A DNA stretch of 64,000 nt from assembly GCA_964596375.1 (NCBI GenBank), contig CAZQTO010000001.1, positions 1 through 64,000 on the forward strand. The letters are read 5' to 3'. Shown here one piece after another: positions 8,223 to 16,344 of the stretch. Within the stretch, counting starts at the first letter, position 1, and every line of letters begins with the position of its first letter. The position numbers and the translations under genes were made by a program. The stretch is from UBA1543 sp964596375 (GTDB lineage Bacteria; Pseudomonadota; Zetaproteobacteria; Mariprofundales; Mariprofundaceae). The notes beneath the pieces are model-generated. The model saw only the letters and a program-made list of their open reading frames with translations. It was not told the origin of the DNA and did no database searches.

Positions 8223-8849
8223 ATGAGAAAAGCTGATATTATCAAGAGGCACGATGAATTTTTTTATACAGTCGAGTGGTATGAGGGTTTTCTTCAGAAA
8301 ATCATCTCGGCTAGGAGAGTTTTAGGGGATGCTGAGGTTAAAAGAGAATTGGCCGAATCAATTATCTTGAGACTTTGCGCTCATTGGGAGTACTACATTG
8401 ACGAACTCTTGATCGCATGTGTGAATCGAGATCATTCAAAATTGTCAGAGTTTTTTGGTGTAACTATTCCAGAGCACCCCTCACAGGAATTATGCCAAGC
8501 ACTTATTTTCGGGGACGGATATCGCGATTTCCCCTCGTTCGGTGCATTAAAAGGTTTCTCGAAAAAGATTTTGAAAGAAGAAAGTAATCCTTTCCTTAGC
8601 ATTCAAGGAGAAAACTGGAAACTGATTGATGAGGTTTACGCAATTAGAAATTACCTTTCGCACTATAGTCGAAAGGCGCGGCGGTCTTTGTTCCATATGT
8701 ACAAATCTAATCACCAAATGAGTCGCTTCTACGAACCGGGTCAATTCTTACTTGCCTATAATGCCAGTCGTTTTGATGATTATTTCAGAGCTTTTGCTGG
8801 CGCATCTAACGATATGAAGATTTGGCTTGAAACGGGAGGGGGAAGTTAG
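8223..8849 (+). CDS. HEPN-domain protein, possible RNase
   Basis: A 208-residue, largely alpha-helical protein. The motif IRNYLSHYSRKARR carries Arg142, Asn143 and His147, the R-N-x3-H arrangement of HEPN ribonucleases; the earlier CAHWEYYIDELL helix also fits the HEPN fold as seen in MAE_28990 or RiboL-PSP-type proteins. The base composition is clearly richer in A and T than its neighbours, which suggests transfer. It sits alone, opposite in direction to the genes on both sides, with no antitoxin or nucleotidyltransferase partner beside it. A role in phage defence or RNA cleavage is inferred from the motif only. Confidence 0.68.
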   Translation: MRKADIIKRHDEFFYTVEWYEGFLQKIISARRVLGDAEVKRELAESIILRLCAHWEYYIDELLIACVNRDHSKLSEFFGVTIPEHPSQELCQALIFGDGYRDFPSFGALKGFSKKILKEESNPFLSIQGENWKLIDEVYAIRNYLSHYSRKARRSLFHMYKSNHQMSRFYEPGQFLLAYNASRFDDYFRAFAGASNDMKIWLETGGGS

Positions 8850-8864
8850 TCTCAAGATTCACTG

Positions 8865-8895
8865 CAACAAGGGCGGCCATTGGCCGCCCTTGTTG
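8865..8895. terminator. Strong hairpin, bidirectional terminator
   Basis: A perfect 15-base inverted repeat (CAACAAGGGCGGCCA at 8865-8879, TGGCCGCCCTTGTTG at 8881-8895) between two converging genes. It directly follows the stop of the ketopantoate-reductase-like gene. Its core is shared with hairpins at 9696-9723 and 10965-10989. Confidence 0.8.
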
Positions 8896-9663
8896 TTATA
8901 GCTTGGCTGCTGCGATGCGGCGCAGGGTCGGCACCTCAAGCCCTGCTTCATCGGCTATGCTCAGCGCGCGATCAAGGCGTGCCGGGGCCGAGCGACCCAT
9001 GCAGCCGTGTTCGGGGTCGCCGTCGAAGGCGGCGAGCATGCCTTCGATCAGTGTCGGGCGGTCGAGCTCCTGCCCGGTCAGATGCTCCTGGATATCGAGC
9101 ACATCGCCGGCCACTGCGCAGGCCAGGTCGTTGTGCTTAAGCCACAGGTCGCGCACATTGCCGCCGGATTCGAGGCCGGCGATGTTGGTGGTCAGGATGT
9201 AGAGATTCTTGAGAACAAGCTCAAACAACAGTTCATTGTCATCTGCCAGTTCGCGCACAGGGATATCGAGCGAACCCAATGCATCCTTAAGCAGCGGCGC
9301 AAATTCGCCGTAGGCAGGGGAGGCAATCACCACCTTGGAATCCATGCCCTTTTTCTTCTCGAACCACACGGAGACCACTGTCGGCTTGCTTAAACCATGT
9401 TGTCTCCAATCGCGCGGCAGTAACTCGTTCTGCAGTAGGACCAGGCGGTCACACCATGCATCCGGCAGATCGGCCAGTGTGGCTTGCAGGTCCTTCTCGG
9501 CGACGGCCACGATGACCATTTCGGGCTCAGGCACTTCATTAGCCACGATGCCCAGATCCATATCGCGTGTGACCGGTACAATCGGATAGCCAAGGCGCAT
9601 GAATCCGCGCGCAAACACCGATCCGATCTCACCGATTCCTATGACTACCACTGGTTTGTGCAT
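8896..9663 (-). CDS. Ketopantoate reductase-like Rossmann protein
   Basis: A 255-residue protein with an N-terminal nucleotide-binding start VVVIGIGEIGSVFARGF (5-21) and a helical C-terminal half, the plan of ApbA/PanE and related 6-phosphogluconate-dehydrogenase-fold enzymes. NELL and LKNLYILTTNIAGLESGG in the second half resemble the substrate-facing helix of ketopantoate reductases, though the usual catalytic Lys context is not clear. A true PanE role (NADPH-dependent pantoate formation) is thus possible but not proved. It is flanked by related hairpins at both ends. Confidence 0.65.
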   Translation of the reverse strand: MHKPVVVIGIGEIGSVFARGFMRLGYPIVPVTRDMDLGIVANEVPEPEMVIVAVAEKDLQATLADLPDAWCDRLVLLQNELLPRDWRQHGLSKPTVVSVWFEKKKGMDSKVVIASPAYGEFAPLLKDALGSLDIPVRELADDNELLFELVLKNLYILTTNIAGLESGGNVRDLWLKHNDLACAVAGDVLDIQEHLTGQELDRPTLIEGMLAAFDGDPEHGCMGRSAPARLDRALSIADEAGLEVPTLRRIAAAKL

Positions 9664-9695
9664 ATCTGTCTCCTATGATCGCGCGAATGCTAACG

Positions 9696-9723
9696 AAAAG
9701 AGCGGCTAATGGCCGCCCTTTTC
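9696..9723. terminator. Terminator-like hairpin between divergent genes
   Basis: AAAAGAGCGGC and GCCGCCCTTTT form an 11-base stem with one mismatch and a short loop. It lies upstream of the ketopantoate-reductase-like gene and upstream of the next + strand gene, where no transcript is expected to end. It closely resembles the hairpins at 8865 and 10965 and may be left from a former gene or mark an insertion point. Confidence 0.6.
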
Positions 9724-9828
9724 ATTACAGGGCGTTTAGGACTAGATTCCATTTTGTTCTAGGGGAGCACTGCATTTAGCAAGCTGTCACCGTAATTCGA
9801 TTCCGGATTGGTGATGATGGGAGTTTAT

Positions 9829-10896
9829 ATGGTTAAGTTTGGCATAGGTTGTTTTGTCTTCGGTTTCAAAACACCCGTTGAGACTTCCTTAGCAGAATAT
9901 AAGGACAAGCTTAAGGAGGCCTTGGAAAGAATCTCAAACATTAGTGCTGTTGATATTACAATTTCCAGTGATTATCCGATTGTTTGGGATGAGCGGGTTG
10001 AGCCGATAAACGACTCTGGAATCGGGATGAACCTTTCTGATATCAATATTACTTTCAGCTTGCATATTCCATTTAGGGTTCAAAAGGAATTATTCGATAG
10101 GCCGCTTAATTGTGGTGTGGAAGACTTTGTTGTTGAAATTGAGTATGGATTCCATGGCCCATTTACAACAATTGTTCCCGTCGGATGTGGGGCAGATAGT
10201 AAACCATCCGATGCTGTTATTTGTGTCAGGGAGTTTCTGCGAAAGAATTTTTCTGATGACCTTCTTAGGTTTGAGAACCTAGGTCCATCCCCATTTCACG
10301 CAAACTTTGTGCTTTCCCCTGGAAATGATGATGCACAAGAAAATTTAGTGGCAGATGTAAGAAAAAAGAAAGGGTATGATGAAATACGATTTCTATATCC
10401 ACCATCGGGAAACAGTGAAGATGCCTTTTCTGAAGTATTGTATGAACTTTCTAGTGAGTTGAGCCTATTCTACAACCAAGAGGCTCATAGATCTTATTCT
10501 TATCAACAATGGGATGAGTTGCAGAAAAGAATCGACAGTTACTTATCTATTCCTCCCAAGGGGTTCGTAATGGAGTCAATTAGGAATCTAAAGGACCGTC
10601 ACACCATTGATGCCTTAATAGTTGACCTCGCAAAGTTTAAATTTGAAACAATCCAATATTCATCTTACATCCAGATGACAATGGGCAATATATATGACGG
10701 TGGTGCGTATAAAGGGTATCTGAAATTATACAATGAAGGAATACGGCCAATCATGGAATATCATCCTGATGACGTAGTTGCGACTCTTAAGTTTATATCT
10801 GAACGAAGAAACAAAAGCTATGAAATTCTTATCGGACTGCTTTCAGGTCTGTGCGGAGGAATAATAGGGTCACTCCTGATGATTTTATCTAGCTAG
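9829..10896 (+). CDS. Unknown protein with C-terminal membrane anchor, AT-rich
   Basis: I do not recognise this 355-residue protein. The ATG at 9829 has a GGGAG ribosome site 5 bases upstream and is preferred over the in-frame TTG at 9808. The first ~110 residues look like mixed alpha/beta; the middle (about 195-300) is charged and helical; the last ~25 residues, YEILIGLLSGLCGGIIGSLL and beyond, form one membrane helix after the basic stretch ERRNKSYE. It would thus be tail-anchored with the bulk in the cytoplasm. The gene is AT-rich, alone between genes on the opposite strand, and flanked by related hairpins, all consistent with recent gain. A defence role is speculation. Confidence 0.7.
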   Translation: MVKFGIGCFVFGFKTPVETSLAEYKDKLKEALERISNISAVDITISSDYPIVWDERVEPINDSGIGMNLSDINITFSLHIPFRVQKELFDRPLNCGVEDFVVEIEYGFHGPFTTIVPVGCGADSKPSDAVICVREFLRKNFSDDLLRFENLGPSPFHANFVLSPGNDDAQENLVADVRKKKGYDEIRFLYPPSGNSEDAFSEVLYELSSELSLFYNQEAHRSYSYQQWDELQKRIDSYLSIPPKGFVMESIRNLKDRHTIDALIVDLAKFKFETIQYSSYIQMTMGNIYDGGAYKGYLKLYNEGIRPIMEYHPDDVVATLKFISERRNKSYEILIGLLSGLCGGIIGSLLMILSS

Positions 10897-10964
10897 CTTT
10901 CTACCATTTCATAGCATCTCGAATAGCCAGATTGCGGTGAAAGGGTACTAAATGATCAAACAAC

Positions 10965-10989
10965 AAAGGGCGGCCATCAGCCGCCCTTT
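10965..10989 (-). terminator. Terminator downstream of ettA
   Basis: AAAGGGCGGC (10965-10974) pairs with GCCGCCCTTT (10980-10989) over a 5-base loop; on the - strand it is followed by GTTGTTTG. It lies 18 bases past the ettA stop. The stem core is the same as in the hairpins at 8865 and 9696. Confidence 0.78.
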
Positions 10990-11006
10990 TGGTCGATGCT
11001 TGGCGC

Positions 11007-12677
11007 TTAGGCCAGCTTTTTGTATTTGATGCGGTGGGGCTGGGTGGCATCTTCACCAAGGCGCTTCTTCTTGTCTTCCTCGTAGTCGGCGAAGTTGCCC
11101 TCGAACCATTCAACATGGCCCTCGCCCTCGAAGGCCAAAATATGCGTGGCAATGCGGTCGAGGAACCAGCGATCATGTGAGATGACCACGGTGCAGCCTG
11201 CGAAATCGAGCAGTGCTTCTTCCAGCGCGCGCAGGGTTTCGACATCCAGATCGTTGGTCGGCTCATCGAGTAGAAGCACGTTGCCGCCGCTCATCAGCAT
11301 CTTGGCCAGATGCACTCGGTTGCGCTCACCACCCGAGAGTGCCTTGACCTGTTTCTGCTGGTCGCCGCCCTTGAAGTTGAAGCGGCCGCAATAGGCCCGG
11401 CTGGAAACCTCGATCTTGCCCAGGTAAATCGAATCCGATCCGCCGGAAATTTCCTGCCAGACACTGTTGTCACCGTTGAGCGCATCGCGCGACTGATCGA
11501 CATAGGAGAACTGCACGGTTTCGCCGATAGTCAGGGTGCCGCTATCCGGTTTTTCCTGCCCGGTGAGCATGCGAAACAGCGTAGTCTTACCCGCGCCGTT
11601 TGCACCGATAATGCCGACAATGCCGCCACGTGGCAGATTGAAGGTGAGATTCTCCACCAGCATGCGATCGCCGAAGGATTTGCAGACGCCATCGGCCTTC
11701 ACCACGATATCGCCCAGCCGTTCACCGGCGGGAATGAATATCTGCTTGGTGGCATTGCGCTCCTGCACATCCTTGTTGGCCAGATCGTCGAAGGCCTTCA
11801 GACGGGCCTTGGATTTGGCATGCCGCCCCTTGGTGCCGGCGCGCACCCATTCCAGTTCCTGCTGCATGGCCTTCTGGCGTGCGGTTTCCTGTTTCTCCTC
11901 GACAGCCAGACGCTTTTCCTTCTGCTCCAGCCACGAAGAGTAATTGCCCTCCCAAGGGATGCCCCGGCCGCGATCCAATTCAAGAATCCAGCCTGCCACA
12001 TTATCCAGAAAGTAACGGTCATGGGTGACGGCGACCACGGTGCCCTTGTAGTCGTGCAGGAAACGCTCCAGCCAGCCTACCGATTCGGCATCGAGATGGT
12101 TGGTCGGCTCATCAAGCAGCAGCATATCCGGGCTTGATAGCAGCAGGCGGCACAGGGCTACGCGGCGGCGTTCGCCACCGGATAGCTTGCTTACATCTGC
12201 ATTCCAGTCGGGCAGACGCAGGGCATCGGCGGCGATTTCCAGTTTACGCTCCAGATCCCAGGCATCGGCGGCGTCGATTGCGTCCTGCAGCTTGCCCTGT
12301 TCTTCAAGCAGCTTGTCAAAATCAGCATCAGGGTCGGAGAATTTCTCGCTGATGGCGTTGAACTTGTCGAGCAGGTCTTTGGTTGCGGCCACGCCTTCTT
12401 CGACATTGCCACGCACATCTTTATTCGGATCAAGCTCCGGCTCCTGCGACAGAAAGCCGATGCGAATGCCGGGGGCAGGGCGTGCTTCGCCGACAATATC
12501 CTCATCCAGCCCCGCCATGATGCGCAGGAGCGTGGATTTACCCGCGCCGTTTAAGCCCAGCACGCCAATCTTGGCGCCGGGGAAAAAGGAGAGATAGATA
12601 TCCTTGAGGATTTCACGCTTGCCGGCGACGGTCTTGCCGACGCCCTGCATGGTGTAGATATACTGATAATCGGCCAT
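11007..12677 (-). CDS. ettA: Energy-dependent translational throttle protein EttA (ABC-F)
   Basis: A 556-residue ABC-F ATPase with two nucleotide-binding domains and no membrane segments. It binds the ribosomal E site and gates elongation according to the ATP/ADP level. Walker A motifs are GLNGAGKST and GANGAGKTT, signatures LSGGERRR and LSGGERNR, Walker B LLLDEPTNHLD and LLLDEPTNDLD. The start YQYIYTMQGVGKTVAGKR and the length match EttA rather than Uup or YheS. It has its own terminator. Identification is strong from the overall sequence. Confidence 0.94.
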   Translation of the reverse strand: MADYQYIYTMQGVGKTVAGKREILKDIYLSFFPGAKIGVLGLNGAGKSTLLRIMAGLDEDIVGEARPAPGIRIGFLSQEPELDPNKDVRGNVEEGVAATKDLLDKFNAISEKFSDPDADFDKLLEEQGKLQDAIDAADAWDLERKLEIAADALRLPDWNADVSKLSGGERRRVALCRLLLSSPDMLLLDEPTNHLDAESVGWLERFLHDYKGTVVAVTHDRYFLDNVAGWILELDRGRGIPWEGNYSSWLEQKEKRLAVEEKQETARQKAMQQELEWVRAGTKGRHAKSKARLKAFDDLANKDVQERNATKQIFIPAGERLGDIVVKADGVCKSFGDRMLVENLTFNLPRGGIVGIIGANGAGKTTLFRMLTGQEKPDSGTLTIGETVQFSYVDQSRDALNGDNSVWQEISGGSDSIYLGKIEVSSRAYCGRFNFKGGDQQKQVKALSGGERNRVHLAKMLMSGGNVLLLDEPTNDLDVETLRALEEALLDFAGCTVVISHDRWFLDRIATHILAFEGEGHVEWFEGNFADYEEDKKKRLGEDATQPHRIKYKKLA

Positions 12678-12881
12678 GGTTCACTCCGGATGTGTAAATA
12701 GGGCTGCGCAGGATAACAGAATGCCCGCAGGCGAACAGCGGGGCAGGCGTTGCTGCATAGCTATGAAGAAAGAGAATCTAAACGACACGGACACTGCAGG
12801 AACATCCGGTATCGGGCGAGCGCTTGGCAAACATGCTACAATGAACCTGTGCATCAAGGACGAAACGTGGGGGGGAATGGT

Positions 12882-13085
12882 GTGATTCCTGTAGAGAAGA
12901 TACGAAGACGCGCGAAAGAAATCGGCCTCCCCGATTTTGAAAATATGGAGAAAGGAGACCTCATCAGGGCTATTCAACAAAGGGAGGGCCATGATGCCTG
13001 TTTTGATGCTCCCTGGTGCAATCTGTGTACACGCGAGGATTGTGCATGGAGGGAAGATTGCCGCTCCGTTGGCATCGGTTTTTAG
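12882..13085 (+). CDS. Small SAP-domain-like protein with five cysteines
   Basis: A 67-residue protein, best started at GTG 12882 behind GGGGGGA; an ATG six bases earlier is in another frame and stops at once (ATG GTG TGA). Residues 3-35 (IRRRAKEIGLPDFENMEKGDL) read as a SAP-type helix-extension-helix that may bind nucleic acid. The C-terminal part has cysteines at 40, 46, 49, 54 and 60 in a pattern seen in short bacterial SAP-domain proteins ending CxWREDC; a metal site is possible. It is a single gene converging on a degenerate region. Function unknown. Confidence 0.72.
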   Translation: MIPVEKIRRRAKEIGLPDFENMEKGDLIRAIQQREGHDACFDAPWCNLCTREDCAWREDCRSVGIGF

Positions 13086-13240
13086 CCCGATGGAAGTCTT
13101 GTGATGTATTTGAGCTGCTCTTTCAGCCATGCCGTGGCCTGGTTCTTTTCACCCTTCAGTAAGCGAACAAATTCTTATGCAAGTATTTCACCCTGTCTGG
13201 TCAGCAGTCTCCAGGCAGCCAAAGTGTCCCCCCGGATGTG
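13082..13240 (-). pseudogene. Possible degenerate gene fragment
   Basis: On the - strand the text reads LAAWRLLTRQGEILA, a stop (TAA), then EFVRLLKGEKNQATAWLKEQ and a short tail to a second stop at 13082-13084. The residues on both sides of the first stop look protein-like and in one frame, as in a decayed gene end. I do not recognise the family, and a chance frame cannot be excluded. Confidence 0.22.
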
Positions 13241-13293
13241 CCCATATGGTTGCTGATTGTCTGCAATGAAACATCGAACCGAGGAACCAGGCT

Positions 13294-14382
13294 TTAGCGT
13301 CTCTTAACGGGCGCAGGGATATCGTCTTTCCCGCATCCCTCGATGTACAGCACTTGGGTTGGGTAGGCGAAGTCGATGCCTTCATCCTCGAAGCGTTCGT
13401 GAATCAGGAAATTAATCGCCTGCTGGATATCCATGTACAGGTTGTAATCCGGACCGTATATATAATAAACCGTCTCGAAGTTTAGCGAGTAACTGCCGTA
13501 TTCCTTGAAATGGGAGCGATCGAAGCGGACCTTGTCCCCCTGTGCTTCGATGGCCTCGCGCAGAATCAGGGGAATCTTCTTCAACTTGTCACGCGGGGTT
13601 TGGTAGACCACGCCGATCTGGAACAGCACTCGACGCTCATACATGCGGCCAAAATTGCGCAGGCGGCTTTTGAGAAGGTCCGAATTGGAAAACACCAGTT
13701 GCTCGCCGGACAGGCTGCGCAGGCGTGTGGTTTTTAAGCCTACATACTCGACGCTGCCAAGGTGTTCGTCGACAATAAGAAAGTCGCCGATGGCAAAGGG
13801 TTTGTCGAGCACGATGGACAGCGCGGCCAGAAGGTCGCCGAGGATGTTCTGTACTGCAAGTGCTATGGCGATGCCGCCGATGCCGAGGCCGGCGACGAGT
13901 GCTGTGATGTCGATACCGATATTGTCCAGGGTCAGCAGAAGGACCACCGACCACAGCACAAGCTTGCCGACAAAGCCGATGGCATTGATGGTGGTGACAC
14001 TCGCCGGGTTTTCGCTTATCTGCTTGTCGCGGTAACGCGCTATCGCCCCGTTGGCTGCAACCGTGGCCCACAGGCCGCATTGAATGAACAGTGCAATGAC
14101 CACGATGCTGACGAAGATGTGGTCAGGGCGGGCGGGAAGATCAACAAAGCGTGAACCGGCATAGAGACTGAGAATGAGAAGAAATGACGGCCTGGTATGG
14201 GCGAGTACTTCAATCAGGTCGCTGGCCATCTGGTTTTCCTGAGATGCAGCGGTTTTGGAGAGCCTTCCTCTGGCCTGTCTTTTAATCACGACCAGCACCA
14301 GTGCTGCAGCAAGCGAAACGCCCAGTGCTATCAGCCAGGTAAGCACGCTGTTGTGCAGGATGATGACATCAAGAAATTGCAT
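13294..14382 (-). CDS. Small-conductance mechanosensitive channel (MscS family)
   Basis: A 362-residue protein when started at the ATG at 14382, which has an AGAGGAG site 8 bases upstream; an ATG at 14403 overlaps that site and is less likely. Four or five membrane helices fill the first ~175 residues. The last helix (LVAGLGIGGIAIALAVQNILGD) is the Gly/Ala-rich pore helix of MscS, quoted here as LGIGGIAIALAVQNILG for its core. The beta domain follows (FAIGDFLIVDEHLGSVEYVG). It would open under membrane tension and release solutes on osmotic downshock. Longer than E. coli MscS by extra N-terminal helices. Single gene. Confidence 0.9.
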   Translation of the reverse strand: MQFLDVIILHNSVLTWLIALGVSLAAALVLVVIKRQARGRLSKTAASQENQMASDLIEVLAHTRPSFLLILSLYAGSRFVDLPARPDHIFVSIVVIALFIQCGLWATVAANGAIARYRDKQISENPASVTTINAIGFVGKLVLWSVVLLLTLDNIGIDITALVAGLGIGGIAIALAVQNILGDLLAALSIVLDKPFAIGDFLIVDEHLGSVEYVGLKTTRLRSLSGEQLVFSNSDLLKSRLRNFGRMYERRVLFQIGVVYQTPRDKLKKIPLILREAIEAQGDKVRFDRSHFKEYGSYSLNFETVYYIYGPDYNLYMDIQQAINFLIHERFEDEGIDFAYPTQVLYIEGCGKDDIPAPVKRR

Positions 14383-14535
14383 CGAATTGACTCCTCTTTC
14401 CATTCAACGGCATTGCTGCAGGCAGACAGGAAAAACCACCTTATAAATAAATGCGCATGATTTCCAGTTGTATCTAACAGCTGTGGCTATGGATAAAGAT
14501 TGATAATTACTTACCTTACAAATCTGTCACAGGCA

Positions 14536-14573
14536 AAGAAAAAGGGCTCGCAGTGATTTGCTGCGAGCCCTTT
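14536..14573 (-). terminator. Terminator of tRNA-fMet
   Basis: AAAGGGCTCGCAG (14541-14553) pairs with CTGCGAGCCCTTT (14561-14573) over a 7-base loop. On the - strand it is followed by TTTCTTTG. It lies 8 bases past the tRNA end. Confidence 0.85.
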
Positions 14574-14580
14574 GTTTGTT

Positions 14581-14655
<75 letters not shown>

Positions 14656-14717
14656 TCAGGGAGGCCGAACATTAGTCACTGATGACTTACTGTCAAGCCC
14701 CGGAAGGAGGGCAGCGA

Positions 14718-15401
14718 CTAGAAGTCTTCGATTCTTTGAGCCAGTGCGGAAACGTCGACTTTAACGCGTCCGCGACCGACCAGCGGGATGATAACGCCGT
14801 CTTTGGTCAGCGCGCTGATGGAGCGCGAAATAGTTTCGCGGCTGGTGGAAAGCTGGTCGGCAACAAGTTGATGCGTTGGCAGTTTGATTTCAATGCGCCC
14901 GTCCGGCCGCAGGTTGCCGAACTGTTCACAGTAATCATTAAGGTAGGCATACAGGCGGTGGTTCACGTCCATGGTACTGATATGCCCCAACACCAGATTG
15001 GTGCGGCGCAGGCGGCGGGTAATCTCGGCCAATAATTTACTGGTCAGGCGGGGCATTTCCAGCATCAGGCGGGCGAAATCCCTGCGCCGGATGAAACCGA
15101 GTTCAGATTCTTCCATGGTGGTGACGGTGGCAGAACGCGGTTCGGTGTCGAGCAGGGCCATTTCACCGAAGAATGAGCCTTTTTCCAGCAGGCAGAGGAC
15201 GACTTCACGTCCGTCGGCGGCATATTGCGATATTTTGACCGAGCCACTGAGAATAACGGCCATGGTGTCGCCGGATTCGCCTTCTTGAACGACAATGGTG
15301 TTTTTACCGACATGTTTGCTGGTCACTAGTGTGCTGATAGCCGTGAGCTCTGCGTCGTCGAGTTCGGAAAATAATGGGACTGAGCTGATGATTTCCTTCA
15401 T
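14718..15401 (-). CDS. Crp/Fnr-family transcription regulator
   Basis: A 227-residue regulator. Residues about 5-118 form a cyclic-nucleotide-type beta-roll (GEMALLDTEPRSATV is its typical turn), followed by a long dimer helix and a winged helix-turn-helix with recognition stretch STSRETISRSISAL near 183-196. No N-terminal cysteine cluster is present, so it is not an oxygen-sensing Fnr. The ligand is unknown. The start ATG overlaps the stop of the DUF190 gene by four bases (ATGA), so the two are co-translated. GRGRVKVDV ends the wing. Confidence 0.9.
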   Translation of the reverse strand: MKEIISSVPLFSELDDAELTAISTLVTSKHVGKNTIVVQEGESGDTMAVILSGSVKISQYAADGREVVLCLLEKGSFFGEMALLDTEPRSATVTTMEESELGFIRRRDFARLMLEMPRLTSKLLAEITRRLRRTNLVLGHISTMDVNHRLYAYLNDYCEQFGNLRPDGRIEIKLPTHQLVADQLSTSRETISRSISALTKDGVIIPLVGRGRVKVDVSALAQRIEDF

Positions 15402-15724
15402 GCATTTACCCCCTGTTTACGCATCACAGAAACCGGCCATGTGGCCAGCAGGCGATTGCCGATAAGTGGCCTGATCATACCAACGGCCCGCTCGATCTTG
15501 GCCTGTGAATCAATGGCCTCGACAATCAGCGGCAAATCACTTGAAAGCGATAGAAATGAACTGGTGTGTATGCCGTGCAGGCCCAGGCCTTCGATACCGC
15601 GGGTGACGGTGACGCCCGTTAGACCTGCTTCATGGCATATCTCAAGTACAGCCTGCATGGCCGGCTCGCCATTGAGCCGATCCGATTCGCTCAGGTAAAT
15701 GCGCAAAAACAGGGCGTCCTGCAT
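15398..15724 (-). CDS. DUF190-family protein
   Basis: A 108-residue protein starting at the ATG at 15724 after GGAGGGAAAC; a longer frame upstream runs through tRNA-Leu and is not real. The pattern LRIYLSESDRLNGEPAMQAV, then GLTGVTVTRGIEGLG and a final strand-rich half are typical of DUF190, small PII-like proteins that may bind nucleotides or ions. The gene ends in a four-base overlap with a Crp/Fnr regulator, so a shared signalling role is plausible. No enzyme activity can be assigned. Confidence 0.85.
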   Translation of the reverse strand: MQDALFLRIYLSESDRLNGEPAMQAVLEICHEAGLTGVTVTRGIEGLGLHGIHTSSFLSLSSDLPLIVEAIDSQAKIERAVGMIRPLIGNRLLATWPVSVMRKQGVNA

Positions 15725-15754
15725 GTTTCCCTCCATGCTTGCCTGATCAGATGT

Positions 15755-15843
15755 TGGTACCGGGAACGGGAGTCGAACCCGTACAGAGATTTCTCTCCGA
15801 GGGATTTTAAGTCCCTTGTGTCTACCAATTCCACCATCCCGGC
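15755..15843 (-). tRNA. tRNA-Leu (TAA)
   Basis: An 89-base class II tRNA on the - strand, including encoded CCA. It begins GCCGGGATGGTGGAATTGG and ends with TTCCCGGTACCA. The anticodon loop ACTTAAAAT gives anticodon TAA, and the long variable arm (CTCGGAGAGAAATCTCTG) is typical of leucine tRNAs. Confidence 0.95.
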
Positions 15844-15989
15844 CTTGTCTGGCGTGTGAATGATGCCAATGCAGACCGACAGGGCAAGTCAATTCGTGAT
15901 GATTGACGAAAAAACAGCTTGAGACAAGGAAATGTTGGCATGCAGAGGAAAGCAGGAGGGGATAAAGGGGCGGTGCAATGGGTGATAAG

Positions 15990-16064
15990 TGGAGGCAGGG
16001 GCGAGAATCGAACTCGCGAATAAAGGATTTGCAGTCCTCCGCCGTACCACTGAGCCACCCTGCC
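15990..16064 (-). tRNA. tRNA-Cys (GCA)
   Basis: A 75-base tRNA on the - strand from GGCAGGG to CCTGCCTCCA, with the CCA encoded. The anticodon loop ACTGCAAAT gives GCA. The T loop TTCGATT is normal. It stands between tRNA-Gly and tRNA-Leu. Confidence 0.95.
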
Positions 16065-16080
16065 GTGCGTTACCACTTGA

Positions 16081-16110
16081 AAAAGTGGGGGGCACAATGC
16101 CCCCCAACTT
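16081..16110 (-). terminator. Terminator of tRNA-Gly
   Basis: AAGTGGGGGGCA and TGCCCCCCAACTT form a G/C-rich stem with one bulged base and a 3-base loop. On the - strand it is followed by TTTTTC. It lies 3 bases past tRNA-Gly and so separates it from tRNA-Cys. Confidence 0.8.
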
Positions 16111-16113
16111 GTC

Positions 16114-16189
16114 TGGAGCGGGAAACCGGGTTCGAACCGGCGACCTCAACCTTGGCAAGGTTGCGCTCTACCAGCTGAGCTATTCCCGC
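16114..16189 (-). tRNA. tRNA-Gly (GCC)
   Basis: A 76-base tRNA on the - strand from GCGGGAATAGCTCAGCTGG to the encoded CCA. The anticodon loop TTGCCAA gives GCC. The acceptor stem GCGGGAA pairs with TTCCCGC. First of the small tRNA group and followed by its own terminator. Confidence 0.96.
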
Positions 16190-16344
16190 GAAGGAGGCGA
16201 ATAATGCCAATCATCATCCACCTGTCAAGCAATGCAAATGGCCTTTTGTCATGCGCCTTGTGGCTTGCTATCCTGTTTCATTATTAGCGTCGGCCAAGGC
16301 TTTTTGGCAGAGAATCATTCAAATTTGGAACACAGGAGCAGGGT

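Noticed and set aside
11310..12137. 275-residue frame on the + strand
   Set aside because: Shadow of ettA with no domain pattern.
15725..15892. N-terminal extension of the DUF190 gene
   Set aside because: It runs through tRNA-Leu; the ATG at 15724 has a good ribosome site.
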